Source: Bacteroidales bacterium (GTDB lineage Bacteria > Bacteroidota > Bacteroidia > Bacteroidales > VadinHA17). Taken from it: a DNA stretch of 39,994 nucleotides. Positions 1-8,731 of the stretch are shown here, piece by piece. The notes below the pieces were generated by a model that worked only from the letters and a program-made list of their open reading frames with translations, searched no databases and was not told the DNA's origin. Position numbers and translations under genes: made by a program. The DNA is taken from NCBI GenBank assembly GCA_011620595.1, contig WOYX01000042.1, forward strand, positions 1-39,994, given 5' to 3'. The stretch's first letter is position 1. The number at the start of each line of letters is the position of its first letter.

Positions 1-2
1 AT

Positions 3-134
3 AGCGAAGCGTATCGGGAAGCCCTACCGTGCCCCGGGAATCCCGATTTATCGGGAGAATCGGGGGCGGAGCAACTGCTGCCGGCCACCACCACCTTCTC
101 CGGCGAACACGATTACCGGTCAGCGGGTTACTGA
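3..134 (+). CDS. Possible 3' end of an upstream gene (partial, unrecognised)
   Basis: A frame is open from the left edge to a TGA at 132-134, giving 43 residues that end in DYRSAGY. The composition (acidic and polar residues, TTTFSGEHDY) looks more protein-like than the other two forward frames, which is the only support. It contains the palindrome at 41-56, which could equally be an intergenic hairpin. I do not recognise the product. It may be chance, because about 130 bases is too short to judge. Confidence 0.25.
   Translation, partial: SEAYREALPCPGNPDLSGESGAEQLLPATTTFSGEHDYRSAGY
41..56. repeat. Short palindrome (TCCCGA/TCGGGA hairpin)
   Basis: The arms TCCCGA at 41-46 and TCGGGA at 51-56 enclose a TTTA loop. 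It has no T-run behind it, so it is not a convincing terminator. It could be a small intergenic palindrome, or lie inside the end of the partial upstream frame. Confidence 0.4.
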
Positions 135-148
135 TTTTTGCCCCTTCC

Positions 149-180
149 TTGCAGATTGTCCTGAATTTGCTTTAATTTTG
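149..180 (+). promoter_or_regulatory. Bacteroidota-type promoter for the gene at 231
   Basis: TAATTTTG at 173-180 matches the Bacteroidota -7 consensus TAnnTTTG, with TTG at 149-151 upstream, 21 bases away, as a -33 candidate. The predicted transcript would start near 187, about 40 bases before the ATG at 231. Confidence 0.5.
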
Positions 181-230
181 GTATGGCTTTGTTGTTTAAA
201 ATGTCTGTATAGTCTTAACTTTCCCTTAAC

Positions 231-1172
231 ATGAAAAGGATTCTGCTCCTGGCCTTTGTCCTGACGGGTACTGTTTTCTCTGTATTCCCGCAGGATCAGA
301 TCATCACCCGCAACAATGATACCATTGAATGTAAGATCACAAGGGTGAACCGCAATGATCTCCTGTTTGAGATTGACACTAAAGGAGTCATCTCTTCGGG
401 AAGAATCCCCTTCACCGAAGTAGTGAGCTACTCGGTTACTACAACACCATCCGACAGCAGGAGACCTGCCAGCCTACCCGGGGCACAGAGACCTGCCAGC
501 CCCGTTGCCGGTCCCTCTCCGCGGCTGCGGCTGAGCCTGAACGGAGGAGCAGGTTATATATTCAGCAGCTCGGAGAAGGCCGAAGAGAGCATGGCGGCCT
601 GGGGGATAGCAGACGACGATGCCGGAGCATATTATAATGATCTTAAACTCGGCATCTGCGGTAGCGGTGACATTACGTTTATGGTGACAACAAGGATCGG
701 CACAGGACTACGCTACAAATTCTTCTACACAGATGCAGGCGTCGAAGGCTTCTTCGACCCTAACGACGGGATATACCTGATGTATGGGACTTACAGTGAG
801 CATATCTATGTCAATTTTGCAGGTGTTTCCCTGTTTTACACTGAACCGCTGGGCAGAAGTCAGAAATTCAGTGTCTACGCTTCATGGGCGGCAGGATTGA
901 CTCTCTACAGAAACGAAGCCGAAACCTTCCAGGGAAATCTCCTGATCACCGGTAACGCTTTAGGGATGGATGGGTCACTGGGTCTTGAATACCGCCTTAC
1001 CCCCTCTATGGCTTTGGGTGCCGAATTGTCAGCCTTCAACTCCCTGCTCAGGAAGATTGAAATGACAGACGGAACAAACACCGAGACCCTTGAACTTGAA
1101 AAGGAAAACATTGAAAATCTCTCAAGGTTCGAACTTTCTTTGGGAATCAGATTTTACCTGTGGAACAGATGA
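231..1172 (+). CDS. Secreted outer-membrane beta-barrel-like protein
   Basis: The 313 residues open with a clear signal peptide (MKRILLLAFVLTGTVFSVFPQ). A short domain follows at about residues 22-70 (DQIITRNNDTIECKITRV...) of the type often seen at the start of Bacteroidota secreted proteins, in which a polar strand repeat precedes a barrel. A Pro/Ser/Arg-rich linker runs from about 75 to 98. The rest alternates aromatic and polar residues and Gly-rich turns and ends in SLGIRFYLWNR, which has the aromatic C-terminal strand expected of an outer-membrane barrel. The function is unknown. The stop overlaps the next gene's ATG (ATGA), so the two are probably co-translated. The barrel assignment is inferred from pattern and not from a recognised family. 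Confidence 0.8.
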   Translation: MKRILLLAFVLTGTVFSVFPQDQIITRNNDTIECKITRVNRNDLLFEIDTKGVISSGRIPFTEVVSYSVTTTPSDSRRPASLPGAQRPASPVAGPSPRLRLSLNGGAGYIFSSSEKAEESMAAWGIADDDAGAYYNDLKLGICGSGDITFMVTTRIGTGLRYKFFYTDAGVEGFFDPNDGIYLMYGTYSEHIYVNFAGVSLFYTEPLGRSQKFSVYASWAAGLTLYRNEAETFQGNLLITGNALGMDGSLGLEYRLTPSMALGAELSAFNSLLRKIEMTDGTNTETLELEKENIENLSRFELSLGIRFYLWNR

Positions 1173-2833
1173 AAAGAGCAGCATTATACATAGTATCCGG
1201 GATCATCCTACTTGCAGGCATCTCCTGCAGTAACAAATTCCTGGAAGAAAATGAGGTCGATCTTTTTGGTATCGCGGATACCCTCTTCCTGACCAGCTAT
1301 GATGAAACGTTACAGGTCACCCTTCAAACCTCACTGAGTAATCACGATTTCACGATCTACATGCAGCCAAAGTTCTTGTCATTCAATTCAATGCACGGAG
1401 AAATACGCAACGGATCCATCTCCCTCGATCTCACTGTACTTCATGAAAACATTGATGCCTGGCAGCCGTTTTTCTACACAATGGTAGTACTCGATGTGGA
1501 GAATGTGGGTCTTGTCGGTTTCAACGTAGTTTATACCGATTACAGAAACGTCTCTTTGTACTGTTCCCCGACATCTCTTACCTTTACCTTTCCGGACTCC
1601 CTGGAATTCATCCTGTCCAATAACGGCTACGGCTTGCTGGCCTGGCAGATAACCGCAATTCCTGAGTGGCTTACTGTCTCCCCGGGTGAAGGAACGATCC
1701 TTCCCGGCAACTACCAGCCTGTTACAGTCAGGATCCTGCCCCAAATGGTGACCTCCGGGCAGGCCTACAGCGGTTCAATAAAGATCGGCAACAATTCCGG
1801 CTCCGGCTATTACACACTGCCGGTCTATATAACAGAGTCAGCCATCCCACCTGCTGATGCTGATCAGATAACCAGCCTTCTTACCGACGCCGAATATCAC
1901 CACAATTCGGGGATAATGGCCATCTGTACAAAATCGCCCAACCAACTCATCCTGTTGAACACTGTCACTCAGCACTCAGACACGATACCTCTTCAGAAGA
2001 CTCCAAATTGCATCAGTTTCTCCGAGGACGGCCAGAGAGCCGTCATCGGGTATTCGGTGGCATCGGTAGGTTATTTTGATGTCGGCAGTCGGGTTATTAC
2101 TGCAGAATACGATATAGACTGCATCCCGTATGATATTGTGCTCGGTGATAATGAATGGTGCTATATAGCACCCACGGAAGATCAATGGGTGCAGCTCCGG
2201 AGTCTGAACCTCAGCACCGGGGAACTGTTCGTAAATTCTCCGGCATCACAGATTTATGAAAAAACCATCATTAAAAAGATCCCCGGCAAACCACTTATGG
2301 CCGGGACACAGACAGCATTGAGTCCTTCCGGACTGCTGCTGTTTGATCTGTCTGCCGGAAAGGCTTCTGATCTGTTTACCCGCTACCATGAATCAATAGA
2401 CCGTTTCTGGATTTCAAAAGACACCACCCGACTCTATGCAGCATACGGCAATGTGTACATTATACCCGAATATGACGGCGAGTTCCATTCCTCCGCTCCT
2501 CCGGTATATGGAAATATAGGCGCTGACCTGTATTCCATCAGTGCCCTGGATGATTGCCCGGTCACCAACACTGTTTTTGCCGGTACTGCCAACATTCATT
2601 ATCAGACCGGAACCTCTGCACAGATATATCAGTTCAACGCGACAAATCTCAATAAAACAGCTGCATACACCGTGAAGCCTGTATGGCTGAATATATCGGG
2701 CAGCACATCACTGTATTACACCTTCCCCCGCTTCCTTTTCGTCAACAACGAGGGGACTAAAATGTATGTGCTCAAGAGCCCGAGGAACGACTACGGTATA
2801 GAAGGATGGTTCATGGAGACCATAGATCTCTAA
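1169..2833 (+). CDS. Lipoprotein with BACON-like and beta-propeller-like regions
   Basis: I place the start at the ATG at 1169, which overlaps the upstream stop as ATGA; a GTG at 1160 is also in frame. The N-terminus MKRAALYIVSGIILLAGISC is a lipoprotein-type signal with Cys20, although the -3 residue is atypical. Around residues 130-220 there is an Ig-like segment (SPTSLTFTF... WLTVSPGEGTILPGNYQPVTV) resembling BACON domains, which are surface carbohydrate- or protein-binding modules in Bacteroidota. The second half (TDAEYHHNSGIMAICTKSPNQLILLNT... SFSEDGQRAVIGYS) has the repeat rhythm of a YVTN/WD-type propeller. It is probably surface or periplasmic and works with the barrel protein encoded just upstream. 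Its substrate is unknown. Confidence 0.8.
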   Translation: MKRAALYIVSGIILLAGISCSNKFLEENEVDLFGIADTLFLTSYDETLQVTLQTSLSNHDFTIYMQPKFLSFNSMHGEIRNGSISLDLTVLHENIDAWQPFFYTMVVLDVENVGLVGFNVVYTDYRNVSLYCSPTSLTFTFPDSLEFILSNNGYGLLAWQITAIPEWLTVSPGEGTILPGNYQPVTVRILPQMVTSGQAYSGSIKIGNNSGSGYYTLPVYITESAIPPADADQITSLLTDAEYHHNSGIMAICTKSPNQLILLNTVTQHSDTIPLQKTPNCISFSEDGQRAVIGYSVASVGYFDVGSRVITAEYDIDCIPYDIVLGDNEWCYIAPTEDQWVQLRSLNLSTGELFVNSPASQIYEKTIIKKIPGKPLMAGTQTALSPSGLLLFDLSAGKASDLFTRYHESIDRFWISKDTTRLYAAYGNVYIIPEYDGEFHSSAPPVYGNIGADLYSISALDDCPVTNTVFAGTANIHYQTGTSAQIYQFNATNLNKTAAYTVKPVWLNISGSTSLYYTFPRFLFVNNEGTKMYVLKSPRNDYGIEGWFMETIDL

Positions 2834-2871
2834 ATATCAATGTGATAAATGAAGGGAATAGGCCGGGACGT

Positions 2872-3498
2872 CTATGCTGCCGGCTTGTTCTTCTGTGTGT
2901 GGAAATAGGTCAGACCGTTCAGTTCCGTCATGCTGACAAGCTCCAGCCCGACCTCCTTCAGCAGGCTTGCCACGGCTCTCCTGGTCAGGTACCTGTTGGT
3001 CTTTGCATCAATAAAGTTGTACATGCGGTTTACGAAGGGTATCCTCGACTCAATGCCGTTTTCATAAACCTCAGCCTTCTCCCTCTCCAGCTTCTCTATG
3101 TAACTATCCTTGTCGGAATAACCGTTTTGTGACCTGTTGTCAACAAAACAGCCTATGAAGTTGCTTCTGGAAGGAAGCAGGCTTGTAATCTGCTTCAGGA
3201 AATCACGGACCTCCCTGATGTGGTTAAGCTGCTTGAGGGTAATGACTGTCTTTATCCCCTTCATATCCTCGGCATCATAGTAGTAATGACGTGAGGAGGG
3301 TATAACCAGGACTCCCGATTCCGAGATGAGGCCCTTACGGTCAAGGTAATCTATCAGATGCTGACGTACCTCAACGTCCAGCTCATCAAAAAGGTGCATC
3401 AGCCCGCTGTCCTGCAGGGACAGTCGCCCGGGGCTTACCTTCCTGATAACCTTGTCATTAAAAACGTCCGGATTCATTCCGATAGTTCCTTTATCCAT
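2872..3498 (-). CDS. Unassigned protein, possibly methyltransferase-related
   Basis: From the ATG at 3498 this is a 208-residue soluble protein (MDKGTIGMNPDVF...); an in-frame start at 3546 would add 16 residues of poor quality. There is no signal peptide. The middle has the pattern TVITLKQLNHIREVRDFLKQITSLLPSRSNFIGCFVDN, and the C-terminus ends VASLLKEVGLELVSMTELNGLTYFHTQK. Both are reminiscent of the C-terminal half of class I SAM-dependent methyltransferases (a report-like strand, then a hinge before the final strands). No glycine-rich SAM motif I is visible, so I do not assign the activity. The gene faces the lipoprotein gene, with 38 bases between stops. Confidence 0.75.
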   Translation of the reverse strand: MDKGTIGMNPDVFNDKVIRKVSPGRLSLQDSGLMHLFDELDVEVRQHLIDYLDRKGLISESGVLVIPSSRHYYYDAEDMKGIKTVITLKQLNHIREVRDFLKQITSLLPSRSNFIGCFVDNRSQNGYSDKDSYIEKLEREKAEVYENGIESRIPFVNRMYNFIDAKTNRYLTRRAVASLLKEVGLELVSMTELNGLTYFHTQKNKPAA

Positions 3499-3577
3499 AG
3501 AGTACTTAAATACGGTAAAAAGTGCAATTTTTATGCCACTTTCCAATCCGGCTCCTCGTTACCGGCAATTACAAAGT

Positions 3578-3585
3578 CAAATTTA
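3578..3585 (-). promoter_or_regulatory. Candidate -7 box for the gene at 2872-3498
   Basis: On the minus strand, TAAATTTG (3585 down to 3578) fits TAnnTTTG. The transcript would start near 3571, about 70 bases before the ATG. No well-spaced -33 element is obvious. Confidence 0.35.
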
Positions 3586-3609
3586 TGACCTATTATTTAT
3601 AACACCTAA

Positions 3610-3658
3610 TCAATTTTGATGTTCATCAATCCCCGTTTGACCAACGCATCAAAATTGA
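3610..3658. repeat. 12-bp perfect inverted repeat
   Basis: TCAATTTTGATG at 3610-3621 and its exact reverse complement at 3647-3658 are separated by 25 bases. The element lies in the 200-base gap between the acylphosphatase stop and the next minus-strand gene. The first arm also overlaps a nested small palindrome (TTGAT/ATCAA around 3616-3629). There is no T-run after it on either strand, so it is not a standard terminator. It could be an operator or a 3' processing hairpin of the acylphosphatase transcript. Confidence 0.55.
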
Positions 3659-3696
3659 AGATATTCCGGTTTTCGGCGTTGGCACTCCCTATAAGG

Positions 3697-3975
3697 TCAG
3701 TTTTCAATGCGAAATTCAGCATAGCCCACCGCAGCCGATTCGCTCACGTCGGCATTGTCAACATATCCGATGCCGGGGCCCTTCCTGCACCAGGCAGCAA
3801 ATGAGGCCAGCTGTTCCCTGGTACCTTCAGCCTCAATATATACACTGCCGTCAGCCATGTTTTTTACATAGCCGGTTATGCCCCTCCTCCATGCCTCACG
3901 GGCAGCACTCCAGCGGAAGCCCACACCCTGCACCATCCCCGTGATATGTATCCTGTAAAGGAGTCTCTCTTCCAT
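3697..3975 (-). CDS. acyP: Acylphosphatase
   Basis: The 92-residue length from the ATG at 3975 is typical of the family; a GTG two codons upstream is the only alternative. The N-terminal signature RIHITGMVQGVGFRWSAAREA carries the phosphate-binding loop (GxVQGVGFR, with the catalytic Arg), followed by GITGYVKNMADGSVYIEAEG, which includes the catalytic Asn of the second motif. The enzyme hydrolyses the carboxyl-phosphate bond of small acyl phosphates in the cytosol. It is divergent from the penicillin-binding protein gene, whose start lies 113 bases away. The assignment rests on both motifs and on length. Confidence 0.95.
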   Translation of the reverse strand: MEERLLYRIHITGMVQGVGFRWSAAREAWRRGITGYVKNMADGSVYIEAEGTREQLASFAAWCRKGPGIGYVDNADVSESAAVGYAEFRIEN

Positions 3976-4088
3976 TGTCACAAAAATCCGTCAGGTTTGA
4001 CAGGCTGACAGCACTGTTTCAGTTTTCCATACAATTTAAGCTAATTTTACGCAATGTTCAATATAAAAACCAATACTTATTCCGGTTG

Positions 4089-6200
4089 ATGAAGAGGAAG
4101 CAAAAAATAACAGTGACTGTCGCCGGCATCATCTTTCTTATTCCGGTGGTCTTCATCCTCTCCGTCCAGGCAGGACTTTACGGACGTCTGCCGGGAAAAA
4201 GACAACTGCTTGACTACAAGAATGCGACGGCTTCCGTTGTGCTGTCGGCCGAAGGAGAGCTGATCGGCAAGTTTTTCTCGGAGAACAGGACGGACATAGA
4301 GTACAAGATGATCCCCGCTCACCTGGCGGAGGCTCTGGTGGCGACAGAGGATGTGCGTTTCCATGAGCACTCCGGTATTGATACCAGGAGTCTCTTCAGA
4401 GTCATCTTCAAAACAATTCTATTCCGCAACCGCAATTCCGGAGGTGGCAGCACCATCACCCAGCAGCTGGCCAAGAACATGTATGGCAGGAAGGACTATG
4501 CACTCTTCCCGCTATTCCTGAACAAGACCCGGGAGGCATTGATGGCCCGGCGCATTGAGAAGGTATTCAGCAAGGAGGAGATACTGACCCTTTACCTCAA
4601 TACTGTCTCCTTCGGGGAGAACCTATACGGCATTGAAGCAGCCTCACAGAGGTATTTCAGCAAGAGCACCCCCGAACTTAAAAGAGAGGAAGCTGCTGTG
4701 TTGATAGGCATGCTCAAGGCCAACACCCTTTACAATCCACGGCTCCACCCCGACAATGCTCTTAAGCGCAGGAACGTGGTGCTGCGCCAGATGGAGCGGT
4801 ACGCTTACCTGGATAAGCGCAGGGCTGATTCCCTCTGTGCATTGCCGTTGGAGCTTCACTACAGCAAGGTTGATCTTGCGGGTCCGGCCGACTATTTCAT
4901 GGTCAGGGTCAGGAATGAAGCCGGGCGCATCCTGAGGGATCTTACCCCCTTTCGCAGCAGGGAGTGGGATATTGAAAAAGAGGGTCTGATCATCACCACA
5001 ACTCTCAGTCTCCCGCTGCAGCAGGCAGCCAATGAAGCCTTTGCAGTGCATATGCCGCGCATGCAGAAGAGGCTCGACGAGCAGTACGGCACATCGTCGG
5101 GCAGGAGAGCCCTGAAGGATATCCCTGACAGCCTGAGGAAGATGATGACCACCCTCCAGGCGGGACTGCTCGCTCTCGATCCGTCAACGGGTGCCGTCAG
5201 GGCATGGGTCGGGGGTATCGACTACCGGTCGCAGCCCTATGACCAGATACTGGCGCGGCGGCAGCTGGCCTCCGTCTTCAAGCCTGTCATCTTCGCCGCC
5301 GCCCTCGAAGACGGGATGGAGCCTTGCCGCTATCTTGAGAATGACTCGGTCATCCTCTCCGACTTCAAAGACTGGAGCCCTGAAAACTACAACCACTCGT
5401 TCGGCGGCAAATACTCTCTCGCCGGCGCCCTGGCACAGTCGATGAACATACCTACCTTCAGCCTGTTCATGCTCATAGGGTTTGACAAGGTGGAAGAGCA
5501 GTGGAAGAAGATGGGCTTTACCTTCCCTCTGGTCAACACCCCCTCGCTGGCTATGGGAACAGCCGAGGCAAGCGTGCTGGAGGTTGCACTGGGCTATGCA
5601 TCATTTGCCAACGGCGGGATGAGGGTACGACCACACTTTATTGCATCCATCACCGATTCCAAAGGTAATGTCCTATGGCATAATGATTTTTCTCAGCCTG
5701 ACGAGAGAGTCCTCTCCGAGAAATCAAGCCTGCTCATGGGAGCCATGCTTCAGAAAGCCATCAGGGAGGGTACCGGGGCCTCCGTTCACAGTGTCTACGG
5801 CGTCAGAATACCGCTGGCAGGCAAGACCGGAACCTCACAGAACTATGCCGACGCATGGTTTGCAGCATTCAATCCCGGACTGGTGATAGTAAGCCGGGTT
5901 GGTGCCTCCACCCCCGCGGTACACTTCAACACTGGCAGGTACGGATCCGGCAGCGCCCTGGCTCTGCCCCTGGTGGCCATGACACTGAAGAAGGCAGAGC
6001 GCAACCCGGAGCTCATGAAAGAGATCAATGTGCCATTCCCCGAACTGCCAACGGAGCTGGAAGCAGCACTACTCTGCCCCGACTTCAGGGAAAAGACCTT
6101 CTTTGACAGGCTGATAGATCTTTTTGACGATGACGAAATCCTCTATGAAGAGGCCGGAAAACGCCGGCGCTCAATCCTTGAAAGGATTTTCCGGAGATGA
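4089..6200 (+). CDS. Class A penicillin-binding protein (bifunctional transglycosylase/transpeptidase)
   Basis: I start at the ATG at 4089, giving 703 residues, because it directly precedes a short cytoplasmic tail and the single membrane anchor (about residues 7-27). The earlier in-frame TTG at 3975 would overlap the acylphosphatase start. The GT51 domain shows EDVRFHEHSG (catalytic Glu87), GGSTITQQLAKN (119-130) and RRIEKVFSKEEILTLYLN. The transpeptidase domain shows SVFK (Ser395, Lys398), SMN (451-453) and KTGTS (Lys579). It polymerises and cross-links peptidoglycan at the outer face of the inner membrane. It is shorter than typical PBP1A, so PBP1A-like versus PBP1C-like cannot be decided here, and I give no symbol. 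Confidence 0.95.
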   Translation: MKRKQKITVTVAGIIFLIPVVFILSVQAGLYGRLPGKRQLLDYKNATASVVLSAEGELIGKFFSENRTDIEYKMIPAHLAEALVATEDVRFHEHSGIDTRSLFRVIFKTILFRNRNSGGGSTITQQLAKNMYGRKDYALFPLFLNKTREALMARRIEKVFSKEEILTLYLNTVSFGENLYGIEAASQRYFSKSTPELKREEAAVLIGMLKANTLYNPRLHPDNALKRRNVVLRQMERYAYLDKRRADSLCALPLELHYSKVDLAGPADYFMVRVRNEAGRILRDLTPFRSREWDIEKEGLIITTTLSLPLQQAANEAFAVHMPRMQKRLDEQYGTSSGRRALKDIPDSLRKMMTTLQAGLLALDPSTGAVRAWVGGIDYRSQPYDQILARRQLASVFKPVIFAAALEDGMEPCRYLENDSVILSDFKDWSPENYNHSFGGKYSLAGALAQSMNIPTFSLFMLIGFDKVEEQWKKMGFTFPLVNTPSLAMGTAEASVLEVALGYASFANGGMRVRPHFIASITDSKGNVLWHNDFSQPDERVLSEKSSLLMGAMLQKAIREGTGASVHSVYGVRIPLAGKTGTSQNYADAWFAAFNPGLVIVSRVGASTPAVHFNTGRYGSGSALALPLVAMTLKKAERNPELMKEINVPFPELPTELEAALLCPDFREKTFFDRLIDLFDDDEILYEEAGKRRRSILERIFRR

Positions 6201-6269
6201 ATTTCATCAAATCTTCATACCCGACTCTTTACTTGCATCCCCGTTAAGTAAACCATAAACCATACAGTT

Positions 6270-7094
6270 ATGAAGAAGACATTGATTTTACTTACGGCAG
6301 CAGCATTCCTTCTCATCACCGGCGCTTGCAGCGAGACGAAGGACAATGCCGGTGACGGGAGGCTGGTGATCAAAATGACTGATGATCCGTTTGATATAAG
6401 CGGTATAGAATCTGCCACAGTAACTATTACAAAAGTTGAAATAAAAAAGGTGGGCGACGGAATCAGCGACGGCAGTCCGTGGATGATCCTCTCAGAAGAA
6501 ACAGTGACGCTTGACCTGATTGACCTCAGGAACGGTGTCGCGGAAACACTGCTCGACCTTGAGGTCCCGGCAGGTGAATATGACCGGGTCAGGCTTTACG
6601 TGGATGAGGCAGGACTGAAGCTGAAGGATAATGATGATCCCTACAGCGTTAAGGTTCCCAGCGGCAGTCAGACCGGTATAAAGATACATATCACTCCCTC
6701 CCTGGAAGTGTCTGACGGTCTCACGGCAGAACTGCTTCTCGACATGGATCTTTCAAGATCCTTCATCCTCCGGGGCAATATGCGAAACAATAACGGTTTC
6801 ATCTTCAAACCGGTAATCAGAGCCGCCAATATGACCTCGGCAGGAAGGATTCAGGGCATCGTAACAGACACCCTTGATGCAGCCATCCGCGATGCAATGG
6901 TATGGCTGGAACAGGATACCGTTGTCGCCACGGCGTTCGCCGACTCAATGGGTTACTATGCCATAATTGGCGTACCGGCCGGCACATACTCCGTCACGGC
7001 AGCCAAAGAGGGTTATGACACCCTGAGCTACCAGGGAATTGTTATCAGGCCCGGTAACAAGACCATGCAAAACTTCAGGCTAACGAACAGGTAA
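6270..7094 (+). CDS. DUF4382-type lipoprotein with C-terminal carboxypeptidase-regulatory domain
   Basis: The 274-residue product starts with a lipoprotein signal ending ITGAC (Cys20). Residues about 30-190 (GRLVIKMTDDPFDISGIESATVTITKVEI... LLDLEVPAGEYDRVRLYVDEAGL) match the pattern of DUF4382, a beta-sandwich seen in many Bacteroidota lipoproteins. Residues about 193-274 (GRIQGIVTDTLDAAIRDAMVWLEQ... GYYAIIGVPAGTYSVTAAKEGY) form a carboxypeptidase regulatory-like (CarboxypepD_reg) Ig fold. It is probably an envelope-anchored adhesive or binding protein with unknown ligand. It is closed by a strong terminator at 7123-7159 and so appears to be transcribed alone. Confidence 0.85.
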   Translation: MKKTLILLTAAAFLLITGACSETKDNAGDGRLVIKMTDDPFDISGIESATVTITKVEIKKVGDGISDGSPWMILSEETVTLDLIDLRNGVAETLLDLEVPAGEYDRVRLYVDEAGLKLKDNDDPYSVKVPSGSQTGIKIHITPSLEVSDGLTAELLLDMDLSRSFILRGNMRNNNGFIFKPVIRAANMTSAGRIQGIVTDTLDAAIRDAMVWLEQDTVVATAFADSMGYYAIIGVPAGTYSVTAAKEGYDTLSYQGIVIRPGNKTMQNFRLTNR

Positions 7095-7122
7095 CCGGTT
7101 TATCCGGCTACCGAAGGCACAG

Positions 7123-7159
7123 CAAAGGCCGCTCCGCAAACGGGGCGGCTTTTGTTTTT
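7123..7159 (+). terminator. Rho-independent terminator
   Basis: A 14-bp stem (7123-7136 with 7141-7154) contains two G-U wobble pairs around a GC core (GCCGCTCCG/CGGGGCGGC). It has a CAAA loop and is followed by TTTTT at 7155-7159. It lies 28 bases after the lipoprotein stop. Confidence 0.85.
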
Positions 7160-7182
7160 GACAGGATTTTTTGCTAAATTTG
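7152..7182 (+). promoter_or_regulatory. Promoter for the M48 protease / hflKC genes
   Basis: TAAATTTG at 7175-7182 matches TAnnTTTG, with TTG at 7152-7154 as a -33 candidate 20 bases upstream, inside the preceding terminator's tail. The transcript would begin near 7189, leaving a leader of about 65 bases to the ATG at 7254. Confidence 0.5.
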
Positions 7183-7253
7183 AAGATTAACCTGTTTTTT
7201 TCAGGCAACGATATACCAATACCTGTCGTATCAGAAATAATATAACACATACA

Positions 7254-8720
7254 ATGAGACGAAACAAAATCCTGGCAGGTATGGTACTGCTCGCTGCAGC
7301 AATGCTGCTTGCAGTATCCTGCGCGGTAAATCCCGTTACGGGAAAGAAGCAGATCATGCTCATGTCGGAAGCACAGGAAGTAGCCCTCGGCGTCTCCTAT
7401 GATCCCCAGGTACTGGCCACATTCGGGGCATATGATGATCCCAGCCTTCAGGCATTCGTACAGTCGAAAGGCACTGAGATGGGCAAGATCTCCCACAGAC
7501 CCAACCTTAAATACCATGTAAAGGTTGTTGACTCCCCGGTGGTAAATGCCTTTGCTGTGCCCGGCGGCTTCATATACCTTACCCGCGGCATCCTGGCACA
7601 GTTTAACAACGAAGCTGAGCTGATGGGAGTGCTGGGGCACGAGATGGGGCACATTGCCGCGCGCCATTCCGTCAGCCAGCAGACCAAGCAGCAGCTCAGT
7701 ACTCTGCTGCTGATAGGCGGAATGATCGCCTCGGAGAAATTTGCCAACTATGCCCAGTATGCCATGCAGGGCATGGAGCTGCTGTTCCTGAGCTTCAGCC
7801 GTGACGACGAGCGCATGGCTGATGCTCTTGGCTGTGAATACTCTTCGAAGATGGGTTTTGACGCAACAAAGATGGCCGATTTCTTCAATGTGTTGAACAA
7901 GATGAACATGGCTCAATCACAGGGCGGTGTTCCCACCTTCCTGTCTACCCACCCCGATCCGGGCGACCGCTACAACTCTGTCATACAGCTCAGCAAGACC
8001 TGGCAGGACAGCCTGAAACTACCGTCATACAAGGTCAATTCAGATTCATATCTGCAACTGATTGACGGTATTATTTACGGTGAAGACCCCAGGCAGGGCT
8101 ACACCGATGACAACACCTTCTATCATCCCGAGCTGAGATTCAAGTTCTCATATCCCCCCGGATGGGAGCTTACCAACGCACCCACGCAGGTTACCGTACA
8201 GCCTCAGGACGGCCGGGCACTGTTACTGTTCACCCTCGCAAACCAGAAGACACTCCAGTCAGCTGTCGACAGCACACTGGCTGCCTACGGTCTTCAGCTT
8301 CAGCGGGCGGAAAGGAGAACCGTCAGCGGCCTTCCGGCAATAATCACCCTTTCCATGCAGCAGGCCAAGGACCAGTCGACCGGTGCGGTGAGCACAAACA
8401 CGGTCCTCTCATACTTTATAGAATACGGCTCAATGATCTACGTCTTCCACGGTGTGTCAACCGAAGCCGATTTCAACAGTTATGTAAGTACCATGGAGTC
8501 TTCAATGAAGTCATTCACCAAACTAACCGACCCCTACAGGATCAATGTCAAGCCGCAGAAAATAGCCGTCAGGAGGGTTCAGCGCACCGGCACCCTGGCC
8601 AGTGCTTTCAGCTACTACGGCATGAAACAGGATATGTGGGAGGAGCTTGCACTGCTTAATAACATGGAGCTCAATGGCCAGGTGGCGGCTGGAAAAATGA
8701 TTAAAATAATAACTCAGTAA
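7254..8720 (+). CDS. M48 family metalloprotease lipoprotein
   Basis: The 488 residues begin with a lipoprotein signal (LLAVSC, Cys23) and the family phrase NPVTGKKQIMLMSEAQE. The zinc site is HEMGH (129-133), with the third ligand probably Glu186 in SRDDERMADALG. This is a BepA/Oma1-like protease domain that degrades misfolded envelope proteins. A second region (about 285-430, HPELRFKFSYPPGWEL...) resembles PsbP/MOG1-like folds. The extreme C-terminus (AFSYYGMKQDMWEELALLNNMELNGQVAAGKMIKII) is LysM-like, as in other Bacteroidota M48 proteins. It is likely periplasmic and anchored to a membrane. It lies 11 bases before hflK, so the block reads as an envelope quality-control operon. Confidence 0.93.
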   Translation: MRRNKILAGMVLLAAAMLLAVSCAVNPVTGKKQIMLMSEAQEVALGVSYDPQVLATFGAYDDPSLQAFVQSKGTEMGKISHRPNLKYHVKVVDSPVVNAFAVPGGFIYLTRGILAQFNNEAELMGVLGHEMGHIAARHSVSQQTKQQLSTLLLIGGMIASEKFANYAQYAMQGMELLFLSFSRDDERMADALGCEYSSKMGFDATKMADFFNVLNKMNMAQSQGGVPTFLSTHPDPGDRYNSVIQLSKTWQDSLKLPSYKVNSDSYLQLIDGIIYGEDPRQGYTDDNTFYHPELRFKFSYPPGWELTNAPTQVTVQPQDGRALLLFTLANQKTLQSAVDSTLAAYGLQLQRAERRTVSGLPAIITLSMQQAKDQSTGAVSTNTVLSYFIEYGSMIYVFHGVSTEADFNSYVSTMESSMKSFTKLTDPYRINVKPQKIAVRRVQRTGTLASAFSYYGMKQDMWEELALLNNMELNGQVAAGKMIKIITQ

Positions 8721-8731
8721 ACAACTGCATA

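Noticed and set aside
3975-4088. N-terminal extension of the penicillin-binding protein from a TTG
   Set aside because: It would overlap the acylphosphatase start and adds residues without family similarity; the ATG at 4089 fits the membrane anchor.
7080-7916. Long open frame on the minus strand across the M48 protease gene
   Set aside because: It lies opposite a gene with clear catalytic motifs, and its translation has no recognisable domain and an odd composition; it is a shadow frame.
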